From Saccoglossus kowalevskii (lineage: Eukaryota > Hemichordata > Enteropneusta > Harrimaniidae), in assembly GCF_000003605.2 (NCBI RefSeq), contig NW_003145288.1:80896-144895 (forward strand): a stretch of DNA of 64,000 bases, read 5' to 3'. Shown here piece after piece: positions 1 through 12,100 of this stretch (position 1 is the stretch's first letter; the number at the start of each line of letters is the position of its first letter). Below the pieces are notes generated by a model. It saw only the letters and a list, made by a program, of their open reading frames with translations. It ran no database searches and was not told the origin of the DNA. The translations under genes were made by a program, and so were the position numbers.

Positions 1-136
1 TCGTCACCTGCGCACGCGCTGGAATTGAGTCCCAAGCGACGATAACACAAAGGCTCATGGGTGGACGCTTGTTTGTAAACACTGACACGCTATGGTCAAC
101 TGACGCATGCGCAGGTGACGACTCTAACGTTTTAAA
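1..136 (-). mobile_element. TTAA-flanked MITE, family 1 copy 1 (cut by window edge)
   Basis: Left end TCGTCACCTGCGCACGCG and right end CGCATGCGCAGGTGACGA are inverted repeats, followed by TTTAAA. The middle matches the other family copies in reverse orientation (GTTTGTAAAC, GCTATGG, CCCAAGCGA). No coding capacity. Confidence 0.8.
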
Positions 137-3100
137 GGCAATAACAGAAGTGACGTAAAAGCTGCCACTGCTGCACTGCTATCACGTATTTTCTGACTCT
201 TGGGATACATACCCTGTCACAAATCACTATGAGCATTATTCCCCTTAGTTGGTACCGACTGCCAACATTTGGAGGCCTGGCTCATGGCCTGATATACCTT
301 GTCTGCGTTACACTTAGGTTGTGACGTCATACGCAAGGTGGTCGGCAATAGTCAGTCACGTCAACGCATGAACCACCTCTCTATGTTCTCAATAAACAAC
401 AACATCGCGTCTGTTCGATTCGGTGGTGACCTCGTGATTTTCGAACTTCCGAGGTCGATACAAAAATTTTACGATGTTTTTGTGCACAATGGGAAAAATG
501 CAATGAATTGTTAGTTCAGCTATCAGAGGAGTCATGTCTCATATGATGTGCGTGTATTTTTCACTTTATACTTTTGAACACAAATTTTAACTGAAAATTT
601 TGCGTCATCTAAATTCGAACTTGTCTACTTTCACACGTCACGTGAATACAACACATAACATGTAAAGTCTCAATTAACATACGGCTACCAGAAATGTTAG
701 GAATACAATTTTCAATGCATTGATTTCGCTCCAATGAGAATTCCAAATGAGCTTTATATAGTTCTATAAACATTTATTTTTCCTGGAAATATTTTTCTTG
801 TTCAGTATTAATACTGTGATATAACGGTCTGTTCAGATATTGAACCAAGATCAGATCACGTCCATTTGTTTCCAGTTCATTTGCAACCCGTTAATTTAAA
901 TATGCGACTTGTATTATGTTTTAATACTACGGTGAGCCATTTTTATTTCACGTTTTCTAGCGGTTGGACCGAGCGATAGTCAGTTTATAATAATGTGCTA
1001 TACACTTTTGATAAAATAATCTCAATGTCATATTTTTCGCTCAGTAATCGGCATTTTGACATTGAGCCATAAAAAAGAAATTCAATTTCAAAATCCAATC
1101 ATCATAATTTTTGGCGAAAGACGTTAAGTCCTCGCTTTTCACGCAATATGCGAGATCTCGCAAGACGCGGATAATCACTTATTCTGCACGTTGCGCGCGG
1201 CACCGCTTGTGGTAAAAAGTAAAACAAAAATGTCGACAACATTCCGCCGATGCCTGGCATCAAGTAAAATCGAAACTAAAAGTGAAGAGTAACACAATAC
1301 ACTATTTGTCTCCTGTATCCAATATCTTCAGTTCGTGATTTTACGAAAGGGATGTTTCGTTACCCTAGTTACCCACGACTGCAGACAAGCTCCCGTCATG
1401 CATCCTCGCCACTAAATGATACATCAGGCTGTGTCAAAAGGGGTACTCATCATTTCTTTCATCATCAAAGAGCGATATCTGTTGTTGTAGACAAAATAAT
1501 ATTTTTACTCAAAATTTAACGCAGGTCAATCAATACACTGAACTCATAGTATACTTCATACCTGTGTTAATAATACAGGGTGAATCGGTACACTCCAAGT
1601 ATCCAGCAGTTTTCATTATTCATTTGATTTTTTACATCGGCATCTTTGATCTATTAGACATACGTTGTAATATTAACGTCGCAAGATAAATAAAAAATAC
1701 CGTTTATAAAAGTCTAGCTGATTATGCACAATAATTTTATTGACTCGGTGCGTTACTCCGAGAATTCATAACGATGTTTTCTGGTTGAATTGTTCACGAA
1801 TCTGACTGAATTTAAATTGTCTTTAGTAATCTCTAGCGGGTATTCTGCCAATATGATCCGGTCATACTTCCCGGTGCACCTCGTTTCGGGGGCGGGGTGG
1901 AATATATCGTCCGATCTCTAGAGATTATAAAATAGTTCAACCATATGATTGATGATTTTATTTATCAAGTACATTCATTGACATTGAAATGATTCTATTT
2001 TGTAAATAATCTCAAATCACGTAGTTGCAGACGTCACCATCGAATCTATGAAGCAATAACGTTGCTTTAAAATGGATCTCGATAGAAGCAATAATGGTCT
2101 GATTATTTTTTTGGCGAGTAAAAATATCACTTCGGTGTTACAATAAAAATGCTAGTGCACGTGCCATTCAAATATTTGCATTCGCCTTTCACACATTTGT
2201 GGTAAGTACGCTTAGTATGCTTGCTACCAAAACAAGGTTTTTATTTTACGTTAAATCACACTCTACTGTTTCTACCAAGCTAAAATATCGAAAATACGTG
2301 TAAAACCCAAAGATGCTGTTGATAATCGATGAATTAGAAATAGCATTGCGTACGTAAGTATTACACGAATTCCGACAACGATAAAAAAAACTCACGCATG
2401 GGTACAGAACGTGGTTGGTGTAGTTTTAATTTCAGATGTGTTTCATAATTCTACAAATTATAAGTTCAGATACACATCAATAGATGTCATGTGTGGATCA
2501 AAAAACTCTGTCTCATCTGGAGCAGATGAAATATAATATTGAAAATCAAACACTAGATAGCATGTCTAAACACATTTATAGCCACGTATCATGATGTGCG
2601 TCTGATATATTAACATCGAATGTTAGAACATTTAAGAGTTGTCTTGGTTTTCAAATTAACACGTGTAATCGATGTCTGTTAGATCATCCGGTTCGTCGCT
2701 GTTGCGTCACCCTGTTTCAATTAGAGAACAATTTATTGAACAGTTTCTATATTTGTACAAATCTACCCCAGATAATTCTTTGCGTTTTAAAGTCAGCAAC
2801 ACTGTCTTTTTATTCTGTTTTCATTATAAGAACACGAAATCAACACCAACGGTCACCGAGAACACTCGGCTGTTTATTTCCGTTAGAAAACATGCCTCCG
2901 ATTCATTTCTCCCTCACAGTGAAAACTATTTTTGATGTGCGTGACATGCACTTCTGTTCAATTACGACCAATAACTCGCAGACTCGTTCGAAGTTATTTC
3001 ACTCCTCACAATACCACAGATTCAATGATACTCTAGATCGTACCAAGCGACTACGGTGTTCCGGGACTATGCAATACTTTTGTTCAACATATAGGACATT

Positions 3101-6100
3101 GATACCGTGACGATTATTAGTGATTATATTACATCTAGCTGCGAACGAGGACGAACAATACGATGATGACGTACTCCGACGAAGCCAGCTCTTGAAACAT
3201 AAAACCCCACAAACTATTGATTACGGTATAACTCATATTAGAAGAATTGAATATGCTTATTTCGTCTGACAATGTAAAGTCATTCAATTATAACAACTCA
3301 CGTACAAGCCTGAACTGAGTAAGTCTGCTTATTTCGCATAGAGAAAGACAGAACCAGGATTCGGGGGTTGATTTTTCAACACATGGTACGAGCTTAACAA
3401 TAAATAACCACTTTACTCGAGTTACCGGGATGACGGGGTCAGTGTTAGTTCTTGTGATTTATTCTACAATATGCCTTCGGTACACTCTGAAAAATGTATT
3501 ATGTATACAAATAGTTGCTACAAGTGTACTGCTTATGCTGACTTCAATGGCAACACGTTATCACGCATAACCACATTGGTATTGCTAACACGGTGAATAA
3601 AGGTGGACACAGATAATGAGAATGCTTGCAAGCACTCTTCTCTTGAAAATGACTCACAACCACCGTCGTTTGACAACAGTCGTGTTCTCCGTTACCTCGC
3701 GGGTGAACTGGATCCTCAAACAAATTTAGTAGATTGTTATCATAATCGTGATTGTGACAACAACGTACAAACAAAAACAGCCCCCCTCCCCCTTCAACGT
3801 GTATACAATACCTCGTATTACCTCCCCATGACCTTTCAACGGACGTCTGTGGAACATCCCACCCAAGACGGTCAATAGTTAATACTCCTCTGTATACAGA
3901 TGAAATATACATTCAATGACTTCGTCAATTATTTTAAGATCAAATCTCTCGAAACTCTGGTGAACTGTGGGTCATTTCATCTTTCAATATGGATTACATC
4001 ACACAGGCTTATTAGCTGCAATCCCGGGACTATAAAATATTGCCAATTGTGTCGTGTTGCTGAATGGACGCAAATGTAGAGTAGTTATTTTTTAATATTA
4101 TAATCATTGGTTTATCTTTATTAAGTAACCTGATTCATCGACCACGATTTCGTCACGGTCACGTGACATCCCAATAATAAATATGATTTATAAAAAAAAT
4201 ATTCGGCATAGATTTGAAATATTACAGGAAAATCTTACAGTATGTAAATACAGGTAGACTAGTAAAGTAAAATAACGATAATAATCAAAACTGTTACTAA
4301 TCAACTAAGACAGGGAAACTTAAATCGCCCAAAATCTCTGGTCATGTAGTTTTATATTAGTATATTTAAAAAAATCGCTATTATCAGAACTATGACGTCA
4401 TAGCTTTACATTTTCACACGATAGGTTAAAGCTTCATTTGCAACTAATTTCATTTCACCCCTCCCCATTTAACTAAATTTGTTTAATTCTAATGATGGGA
4501 ATTATAACAATAATCAAGAATGGTCCCTCAAAACGCCATCTTGGATCATTCCGACTGAGAAGGGTCTCCTCATCCAATGTGGCGCTATTATTAGAATTTC
4601 ATATTAAGCACACCGTGAAAAACCTTTTCATGCAAATAATTGGAAAACTATTAAATATTGTTTAAGTCTTTTTTTAAACAAGCACGATTATATATTTTAT
4701 TTTAAGGTGATGGTAACTTAAGTTTAATGATTTAGTTTCCTGGTAGTCAATAAAAAATGGCCTAAGAAGGTTTGTTTTGCAGGAAGAGAAAGGTTATTTG
4801 AATATCTGGTATTGTAGTTACGTCCAGAAAAATATAATTACGCGGGAGTATTATCTATATTAGACATATCTCTACATAGCGGAGAAGGTTACGCAAAATA
4901 CCACGCAGGTCACTACACAAGATACGGCACAGGATATACGTGATATATATATAGATAGATAAATTCCTAGAAATTGCATCTTTGTGTCATATGAGAACTC
5001 AACCGTAATGGTATATGTAATACAAATCCCAAGTTAGTTCTCGTGTGTTTACAACGCTAATTTGTAAGTAGTAATTTGTCGAAAGGTGTAAATATATATT
5101 CAGACGGTCTGGTTAGTTGGCGCCATCAATTTATAGCTGACAGTTCTACACTGTGCACTTGTTTACATCCGTATTCTTGCTGCTTATATTTTTAACGTTT
5201 ACTAATATGGTGCCGATGTGATGAATCCACTCAATAATTATACAGTGTGTTAGATTACGTAACTTTCTTCATGATAGTAAAGTTATAGATATCAGTATAA
5301 TACGAGTATGATATAACAATGCGAGGTTATTAGTTGCGTCAACGTCTAGTTATCCTGATAAAACTCGAAATATATCGTAATATCTCGTAATATATCTTTT
5401 AAAGAAATAATTTTAAAAAACGTTAGAACATGGAAATGACGTTTCCGCATGAACAGATTTTTTTTGTATGAAACTTACATGCATAACTAACATCGTCGAT
5501 ACACTCGCTGATCTAAATTAATTTCAAGTTCAGGGCAAGGTCAACACAATATCGCCATCAAAACATCATTCTTTTATTTCTACCATCTGTTGACACGGAC
5601 CACTCAGAAGCCAGAACCACGTCTACTTTAGGATAAACTTAATTAACATACTGAAACTTCCTTTTTGTAGTTTTTTGTTTATTTTGAAGTGGTTGCTAAA
5701 CATTATACCCAACAACTTCATTTGTCCGATAATATATTTGAAACTGACAAGGTCAAGGGTCAGCAATTTTTACTGCCAATATGTAATTAGATGTTATTCT
5801 TTTGTGGACAGGTTCATGCCCAATCTGACTATGGTCTTAACTAGCAAAGACAAAACACAAACACACTGGTTAATACAAACAAATGTTTCATTTTTGTTTG
5901 CTGACTTCACAGTGTACTTTGTTCATCTACAATTATTGTATATGAACCGAGCCAAACATTAGTTTAGTCTAATGGTGAATACATTTAATTTACATTTTAA
6001 AACGCTACAGTTATTATTCCCACGCAACGTGGTACAAGGTGTGTATTATATATACCGACCGCGTTAATATAACTTGTAAATATACTATTACTGTGCAAAT

Positions 6101-8776
6101 GTAGACAGAATACGTAAAACGCTATTTTTTGTCTTCAAAATCATTATTGTGACTACCAATATCATCATGATAACAGAGAATATTTTTATTCGAAGGTAGG
6201 ATCCACTTCAAAGACGGAAGTCTGATCTCCTACAATTTTTACTTAACTACGTTGCAGTCACTAAATGAGACAAAGCGAAGCTCGTAGATAACGTCGTGAT
6301 GCAATAATATATATTGAAAAGGTTTCCTATTTATAGTAGTAGTATTTTTTATTACATACTCTAATGCAGACACCCAGATGATCAAACCCAGACATTGCCG
6401 CAGGCGCCAACGAGCAATTATCCAAATGGCACTAGGATGCGTCATCAAAGCAATTAGTCAATTGGGAATCTTTTTTTTTTAGTTTGTTGTATTACACTAA
6501 ACTCGCAATGTAGATGAGTACTGTGATACTGTTTTTAATTAGCGTGCATGCACTCTACTTTTTTTCTTGCTCGGTATAGTGTATTTATAGCGAGTAAAGC
6601 AATCCATGTATTCGTGATTAAGCGTATACAGGATGGAGTAATTCAATTCGCGGTGTTTATTTTTATCTCGCGCATTCCCCCAAAACGTGTGGAGCAGATA
6701 GACAAGTAAAGGACGGAATGCGTTTTAAATTAAGGTTTTAAGCATACTAATATAACGTAAAAGTAAAATAAGTAATTTTGGATATATACTGACCCAACGT
6801 ATCAAATATTTTATATTTCATAAAATATAATAACTGTAAATGATGATAATGCAAATGTTGAATCAGACAAAATGATATAAATAGAAAAATTTAACACAAA
6901 CGTGTTATATCTACTAGTTTCGCGTGTTCATCATAATTATACTATTGATACGAAAGACGTCATGGACTTGTATTAGCCACGAACGGAACGTGAACCACAC
7001 TAACATATACAAGCAAACGCAATTTAGAATTGCAAAGAAAGAGGAGTCAGACGTGCAGAATATGTGCCGCGACTTTAATCAGCAGGAGGTATTGCAGGCG
7101 TATTGTCTCCATCATAGGTAAACACGTCTATTCTATGATACGTGTGTGAATGCGCCTAATTTCATTTGCTGACGTAATGATCACGTGACGTTGTTGTATT
7201 ACATACATATACAATAAGGCATTGATTTCAATAAGCCAGATTGTGTGATACGTCAACAGACAGCTGCATTCGCCAAGATGATTAGAAAATATAAGTGCCT
7301 CTATTGGAAGTATTATACATATCTTATTCATGGATTTTCCGGGTTTTATTTAATTTCATCGGGGACTGTGAAAAGCTAACGTTACGCTGAACAATTGTCA
7401 CTTTTTTCAGTCCTTATTTCACCATACAAAACATTTTTCTCCATGTATAATTATTTTAGTTCACCTGGGCGGAGAGATTACTTGCATACGAAGCTTTTTG
7501 TTAAGCATGGGTAAAATATTTTATATAAATATTCAGGGTTTATATATACAATCCTCTAGTACCTAGTTGTCGAGTACTCATTCTCCTTCTCTGGAATCTG
7601 AAAGTGAGAACGCAGTCGTGCTCGCTCACCCTTTCTATATTAACTAGGAAATCCCATTTTTTTCTGCGGTACCCATTCTGTAAAACAGCGTTGATTAAAA
7701 CGTGGGCCAAGTTAACGACTATATATTATATAAGATGTAACATGGACGAGAATTTTCAATGTTGTTGCTGGATAATGTGTCTGTCGAGGATATATTATAG
7801 TGTGATTTATAAAGTGAATTAAACACACTGTTCTTGTAATCTTTCGATGAAACAATTACATTCTCAAATACGCATGCGCGCCGATTGTTTTACTATGAAC
7901 ACTAATAATCAACGCACATGCGCACACGTGTTTTTCATTTTCATCGAACGAATATTATATAATGTGCTGTAGAATAAACAATTTTATTTTATAATACAAC
8001 ATAATTCAAGAACATTCAGTGCCTGACAACACTATGAATATATATGTTGCATGTTTAAAGCGTTGTTGAACAAACTTAAAATATACAAACTATCTTTCCG
8101 TTAAATAATACTGGGGGTATATTCTAAAAAATAATAAATGAACGATGTATGGAAGCTTGTGCACATATGCCGTGATCATATGGACAGTGTGATTTGTTTG
8201 CTTTATTGACTGACTTGATTAATGTTCTCTTTTCTAAGGAGTTGCTGATTGGCCCGCTGGGATTTACGCACTGCCGAAACCAAAACGAGGCTGCCCAGGT
8301 GCGTCTGTCTTGCGCGTTATTGACAATTTTATGACTCAACGATTGTTGAGGTGGTCACGCTAGTCGTCGCGTGGAGACGAGTGGGAAGTGAACAACCGCG
8401 CATGTTCTGGAGTTGACAACAGACTCGGAACTATTTGGCTTGTTACACAACAAATTGCTCAATATAGCTTTTCAAGTCAGTTGTGGACGGGGCAAAAGTA
8501 AGGCAGTTCACACACACAACATTTTTGCGAAATTCACTAACTATAAACGAGCAAATGACTAAGCGACCAACAACATTGTCAACACCCATCCTTTCACATT
8601 GGCGCGTCTAAGGTAGAGGGCGCGATTTATATAAAAAGTGTAATGCTAGATTTTATTTAGAAATACGGATGAAAACCGTATTTATTCTATTGTCAGTTGA
8701 AACGATGATCGTAGTTTTGTAGTCATCGCACATACTATCTATATATTTTCTTAACTGTACATGTTCTTTTTCACAG
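137..8776. other. Noncoding stretch, probably upstream DNA of gene A
   Basis: Apart from the repeat at 991-1182 I see only AT-rich DNA with short accidental ORFs. The missing first exon of gene A should be here or further left. A donor-like GTAAGT at 2202 follows an ATG at 2149, but the phase (2) and peptide do not fit. A GC-rich imperfect palindrome around GCATGCGC lies at about 7868-7932. Confidence 0.5.
991..1182 (+). repeat. Divergent dispersed repeat, copy 1
   Basis: Shares with 59639-59853, in the same order, TAATGTGCT, AAGAAATTC, TTCAAAATC, ATTTTTG-CG, AGACGTT, GCGAGATCTCGCAA and AATCAC-TATT, with indels between. Same orientation, noncoding, family unknown. Confidence 0.55.
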
Positions 8777-9106
8777 GCGCGTCCAGCGTCTGGCAAGAAA
8801 CCTCGATATTTGTCAATCTTTCAACGACAAACATTTTACAACCGACACTGTGGAACAATTCTCATTTATCCGGGCAATCAACGAATGACACTTTCAATAT
8901 AGACATATGCACGAGGACACAGGGAAGTGACGCAGATGATGGCGAAACGACTAACAACGCGTGGCCAGCTGGGAAATATTGTACATACTCCATGTTGTCA
9001 CCGTCTGTGGCCGTTAACTTCGCTCCAATAACGAATAGTACATCTAGCCCTTACAACCACGGCGTGTTAAACGCGTCGTATAATTGCCCACGTGGTTTTA
9101 CGGAAG
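8777..9106 (+). CDS. Gene A ectodomain exon, start of ApeC-like region
   Basis: Phase 1 to 1, 110 residues, acceptor TTTTTCACAG and donor GAAG|GTATGT. The first 60 residues are rich in Ser, Thr and Asn, with N-glycosylation sequons NLS, NNS and NDT; NST and NAS follow. The end carries WPAGKYCTY and, after a Ser/Asn-rich stretch of about 30 residues, CPRGFTEG. In ApeC domains a W-P-x-G-x-Y-C motif and a C-P-x-G-F-x-x-G motif normally lie closer together, so this spacer looks like an expansion special to this gene. No Met start belongs to this exon: the upstream bases in frame are intronic. Confidence 0.62.
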
Positions 9107-12100
9107 GTATGTAAAAACAATTCATTTTCAAAACTGAAGGACGTATGTATTTATTATGCGTATTAGGAAACACGCAACTATGAATGGAGAGTTCCTGACA
9201 CCCGAAGACCGTACGTGGTTCTGATTTGAATTAAAAAATACAAAAAATTAAATAGCAATTTTATATGCATGTATGTATATAATTTTTTTGATTTGCATTC
9301 TTTCATGAAATGAATTTAAGGTAAATATTTCAAGCGATATGTAATATATAATATGTATATGTTTGTTTAAATGAAAAACCTAACGTCTGCATTATATATT
9401 ACCCAGTACCTTATTGAAACTCCTATTTTGACCATTACATTTTTCAGTAGGTTTGATAGGGATTTGTAGGCAAAAAAGTGAAGATACTGTCTAGTTTCAA
9501 AATTAATGGCCTATCGTTTAAAAAATAAATAAATAAAAGACGCAAATACCATTTTCGCAATGACCTCATGCAGAGTGCTTTAACAGCATATGTAGCCTTC
9601 ATTTCATTGTGGGAGTGTATTACGCAAATTGATTATCCTTCATTTATTTCTTCAGTTATTATAATTTTCAGATCATAATTAGCATATTATGAGGTTATTA
9701 CGAGGACACCTCAAAGTATGCACGAAGACAGTACAGCGAGCGGTAGTATCGACCGAAACGCAGCGAAGGTCGATGCGACAGCGTACTGCCTGAGTGCATA
9801 CTTTGAGGTATCCTCGTAATACCCTTATTATTATACATCTTTTCCTTCCATTCCCATCATGGGAATGCCGAAATGCCGAATGCTTAGAACAGAATCGGCG
9901 AACTTCTTTGTGTGGAGTCCAGTCAAACCCTGGTGGGAGCCTTGTTTGTTTTTTTATTTTAGAGGACGCTTACGCGCGTAATCATTCCTTATTTGGAATT
10001 CGCGTTTCCTAATATAGTAGGATGAAAATACCCCGTAAAATACCGCAAAATTACGGCACGCTGTAACTTACGGCGTTTCGTTGACAGATGTATAATAATA
10101 GTATATATCACATGGGTGTTTTCAGGTGTGTTTTTTTAAATACCCAAATTGAAATATATTTTCACTTTAGCTTGCAATACAGAAGTTATTTTTCCGTGCA
10201 CCGTGATCAATTTCGTTTGCATTATTTTTTTCAATCGCTCGTTGTGCACTGGTCATGTAACATTAACGCAATGATTGATGGATATTTCAAGATTCCACGC
10301 TGAATTTATCTTCTGAAAAAATGATTAGAACATGCCAGGCAATATGTGATTTGTGCCTTGAAAGAACTGGAAGACGTATATCTCCTATAAATGTCGATAT
10401 AATGACCTCCTGATCATCCATCAAATTGCGGATTCTAGTTGGTTTTATTGATTTTTCTCTCGCGCCTCATTGAGTATCAGTCGTTCTGGGTTGGTTAACG
10501 ACACTTACTTGGTCGAGTATTACGACGTAAGAAAAAATAAGAAAACTTTCTACGCTCGTTTTTGAGATCGAGTTTTCTAAACAATTTTATTTCCAGGGTC
10601 ATTGATCTGGCCTTTCCCGACGTGGTCAAAAGAGGGTGTTTCATCTCCTTATGTATCACCGTCCCCTAATTCGACGCAGTCTTACTATTGCTGCCAAGCG
10701 ACGGGAGATACTGAGAAACCCATCCAACTACCAACAGAGAAGCCGTTTCTGCTGTTTCCCTTTGGCAATAAATGTCAGCAAGTCAAGGATATGTCAGTGT
10801 CGTTGGAAAAGATTGAATGGAACTTTAATAGAAGGTTTTACTCCGGGCCCCAAACAAGAGAAACACTACCGTTCACCGAGGAGGGAAGTAATAATAGAAC
10901 TCAGTTTTACTGTTATTATTCAAGGGAAGAGAACAAAGGTAAGAATAAATGGAGACGAATATCCGCATTGCTTCTGTCAATGTTTTTTCTTTATCTTATT
11001 TATGATAATTTTTGCAGTTCTTTTGCTACTTTATCTGAAATTGAAACAACTGATTTTCGATTTAAACTGTATTATGTGAAGACAGCCGGCCTCACACTGA
11101 TTATTGTAGCCAATACGTGCAATAAATAATATATTTTGTTTTGTGTGGAAACAATTCTGAAATATTGGAGCACTGAAGCTAGTACTTGAGAGAAACTATT
11201 CCACGTTGTCTAATCACCAATTTAAACATAATTACATTATTATTGCATTTTGATGACATAGTACTTTATTCTAGATGAATTTTAGATTTTTAGATTTAGC
11301 TAGATAAGATTCATCATGAACGGTAGACAGCCTGGAGCCCTTATAATACTTGCAAGGATCATTGAGGGGTTTTCTGCAGATCACTCAAACTGGAAATGCA
11401 ACGTTAAGCCCGTTTTATTTCTCTGACTGCGATTTCCCGAGATTTGGAAGATGATTTTTTTTTCTTTAAAAAGAAATGTTTCCAAAAATGTCAACCTCGA
11501 TAAGTGGTTCAATAATGTGATTAAACGTCGCTATTGACGCTAAACGTCTTGAACTGAGTTTTCTATACTGGAAAATATTCCGTGAACGTGTGACAGGTGC
11601 TTTGAGTCATCAAACTGACATAACTGGTCACGGGTGATCATGATTCCACCCTAACCACTCCATTCAAACTACTGATTTAATGCGAGATGTCAACACAGTG
11701 CAAACTCTACCGATGACGTAAATGGGTGACAAGAAAGCCGCCCAAAGTCGTTTAGATCTGAGTTGTGCATCAGTGAAGATTATGTTTTTTGAGAGATTTG
11801 ATATTCTAGGTGGCGAACTACTACACCGTACCCCCAATGTGCCCAATTATAGCGACATTTATTTTCCCATATACGTAATTTTGACGTCACAGGAGCAATT
11901 CTTTATTCTTGTTTATTTTCAACATATAATTCTTATTGTGATTTGGCGCACTACGAAATGAACTTTTACTTCTGCCAGTCACGTGATATTTTGTTGTCGT
12001 TTCAGCGAAACCAATTTCGAAGTACGGTTCTCACTACCGTATCCTGGACAGTAATAGTACAGATACAAAGGACGATTCGTCAATATTAATGGGAGTACCA

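Noticed and set aside
2149-2201. Possible first exon of gene A ending in a perfect GTAAGT donor
   Set aside because: Ends in phase 2 while the next exon needs phase 1; the peptide is not a signal peptide.
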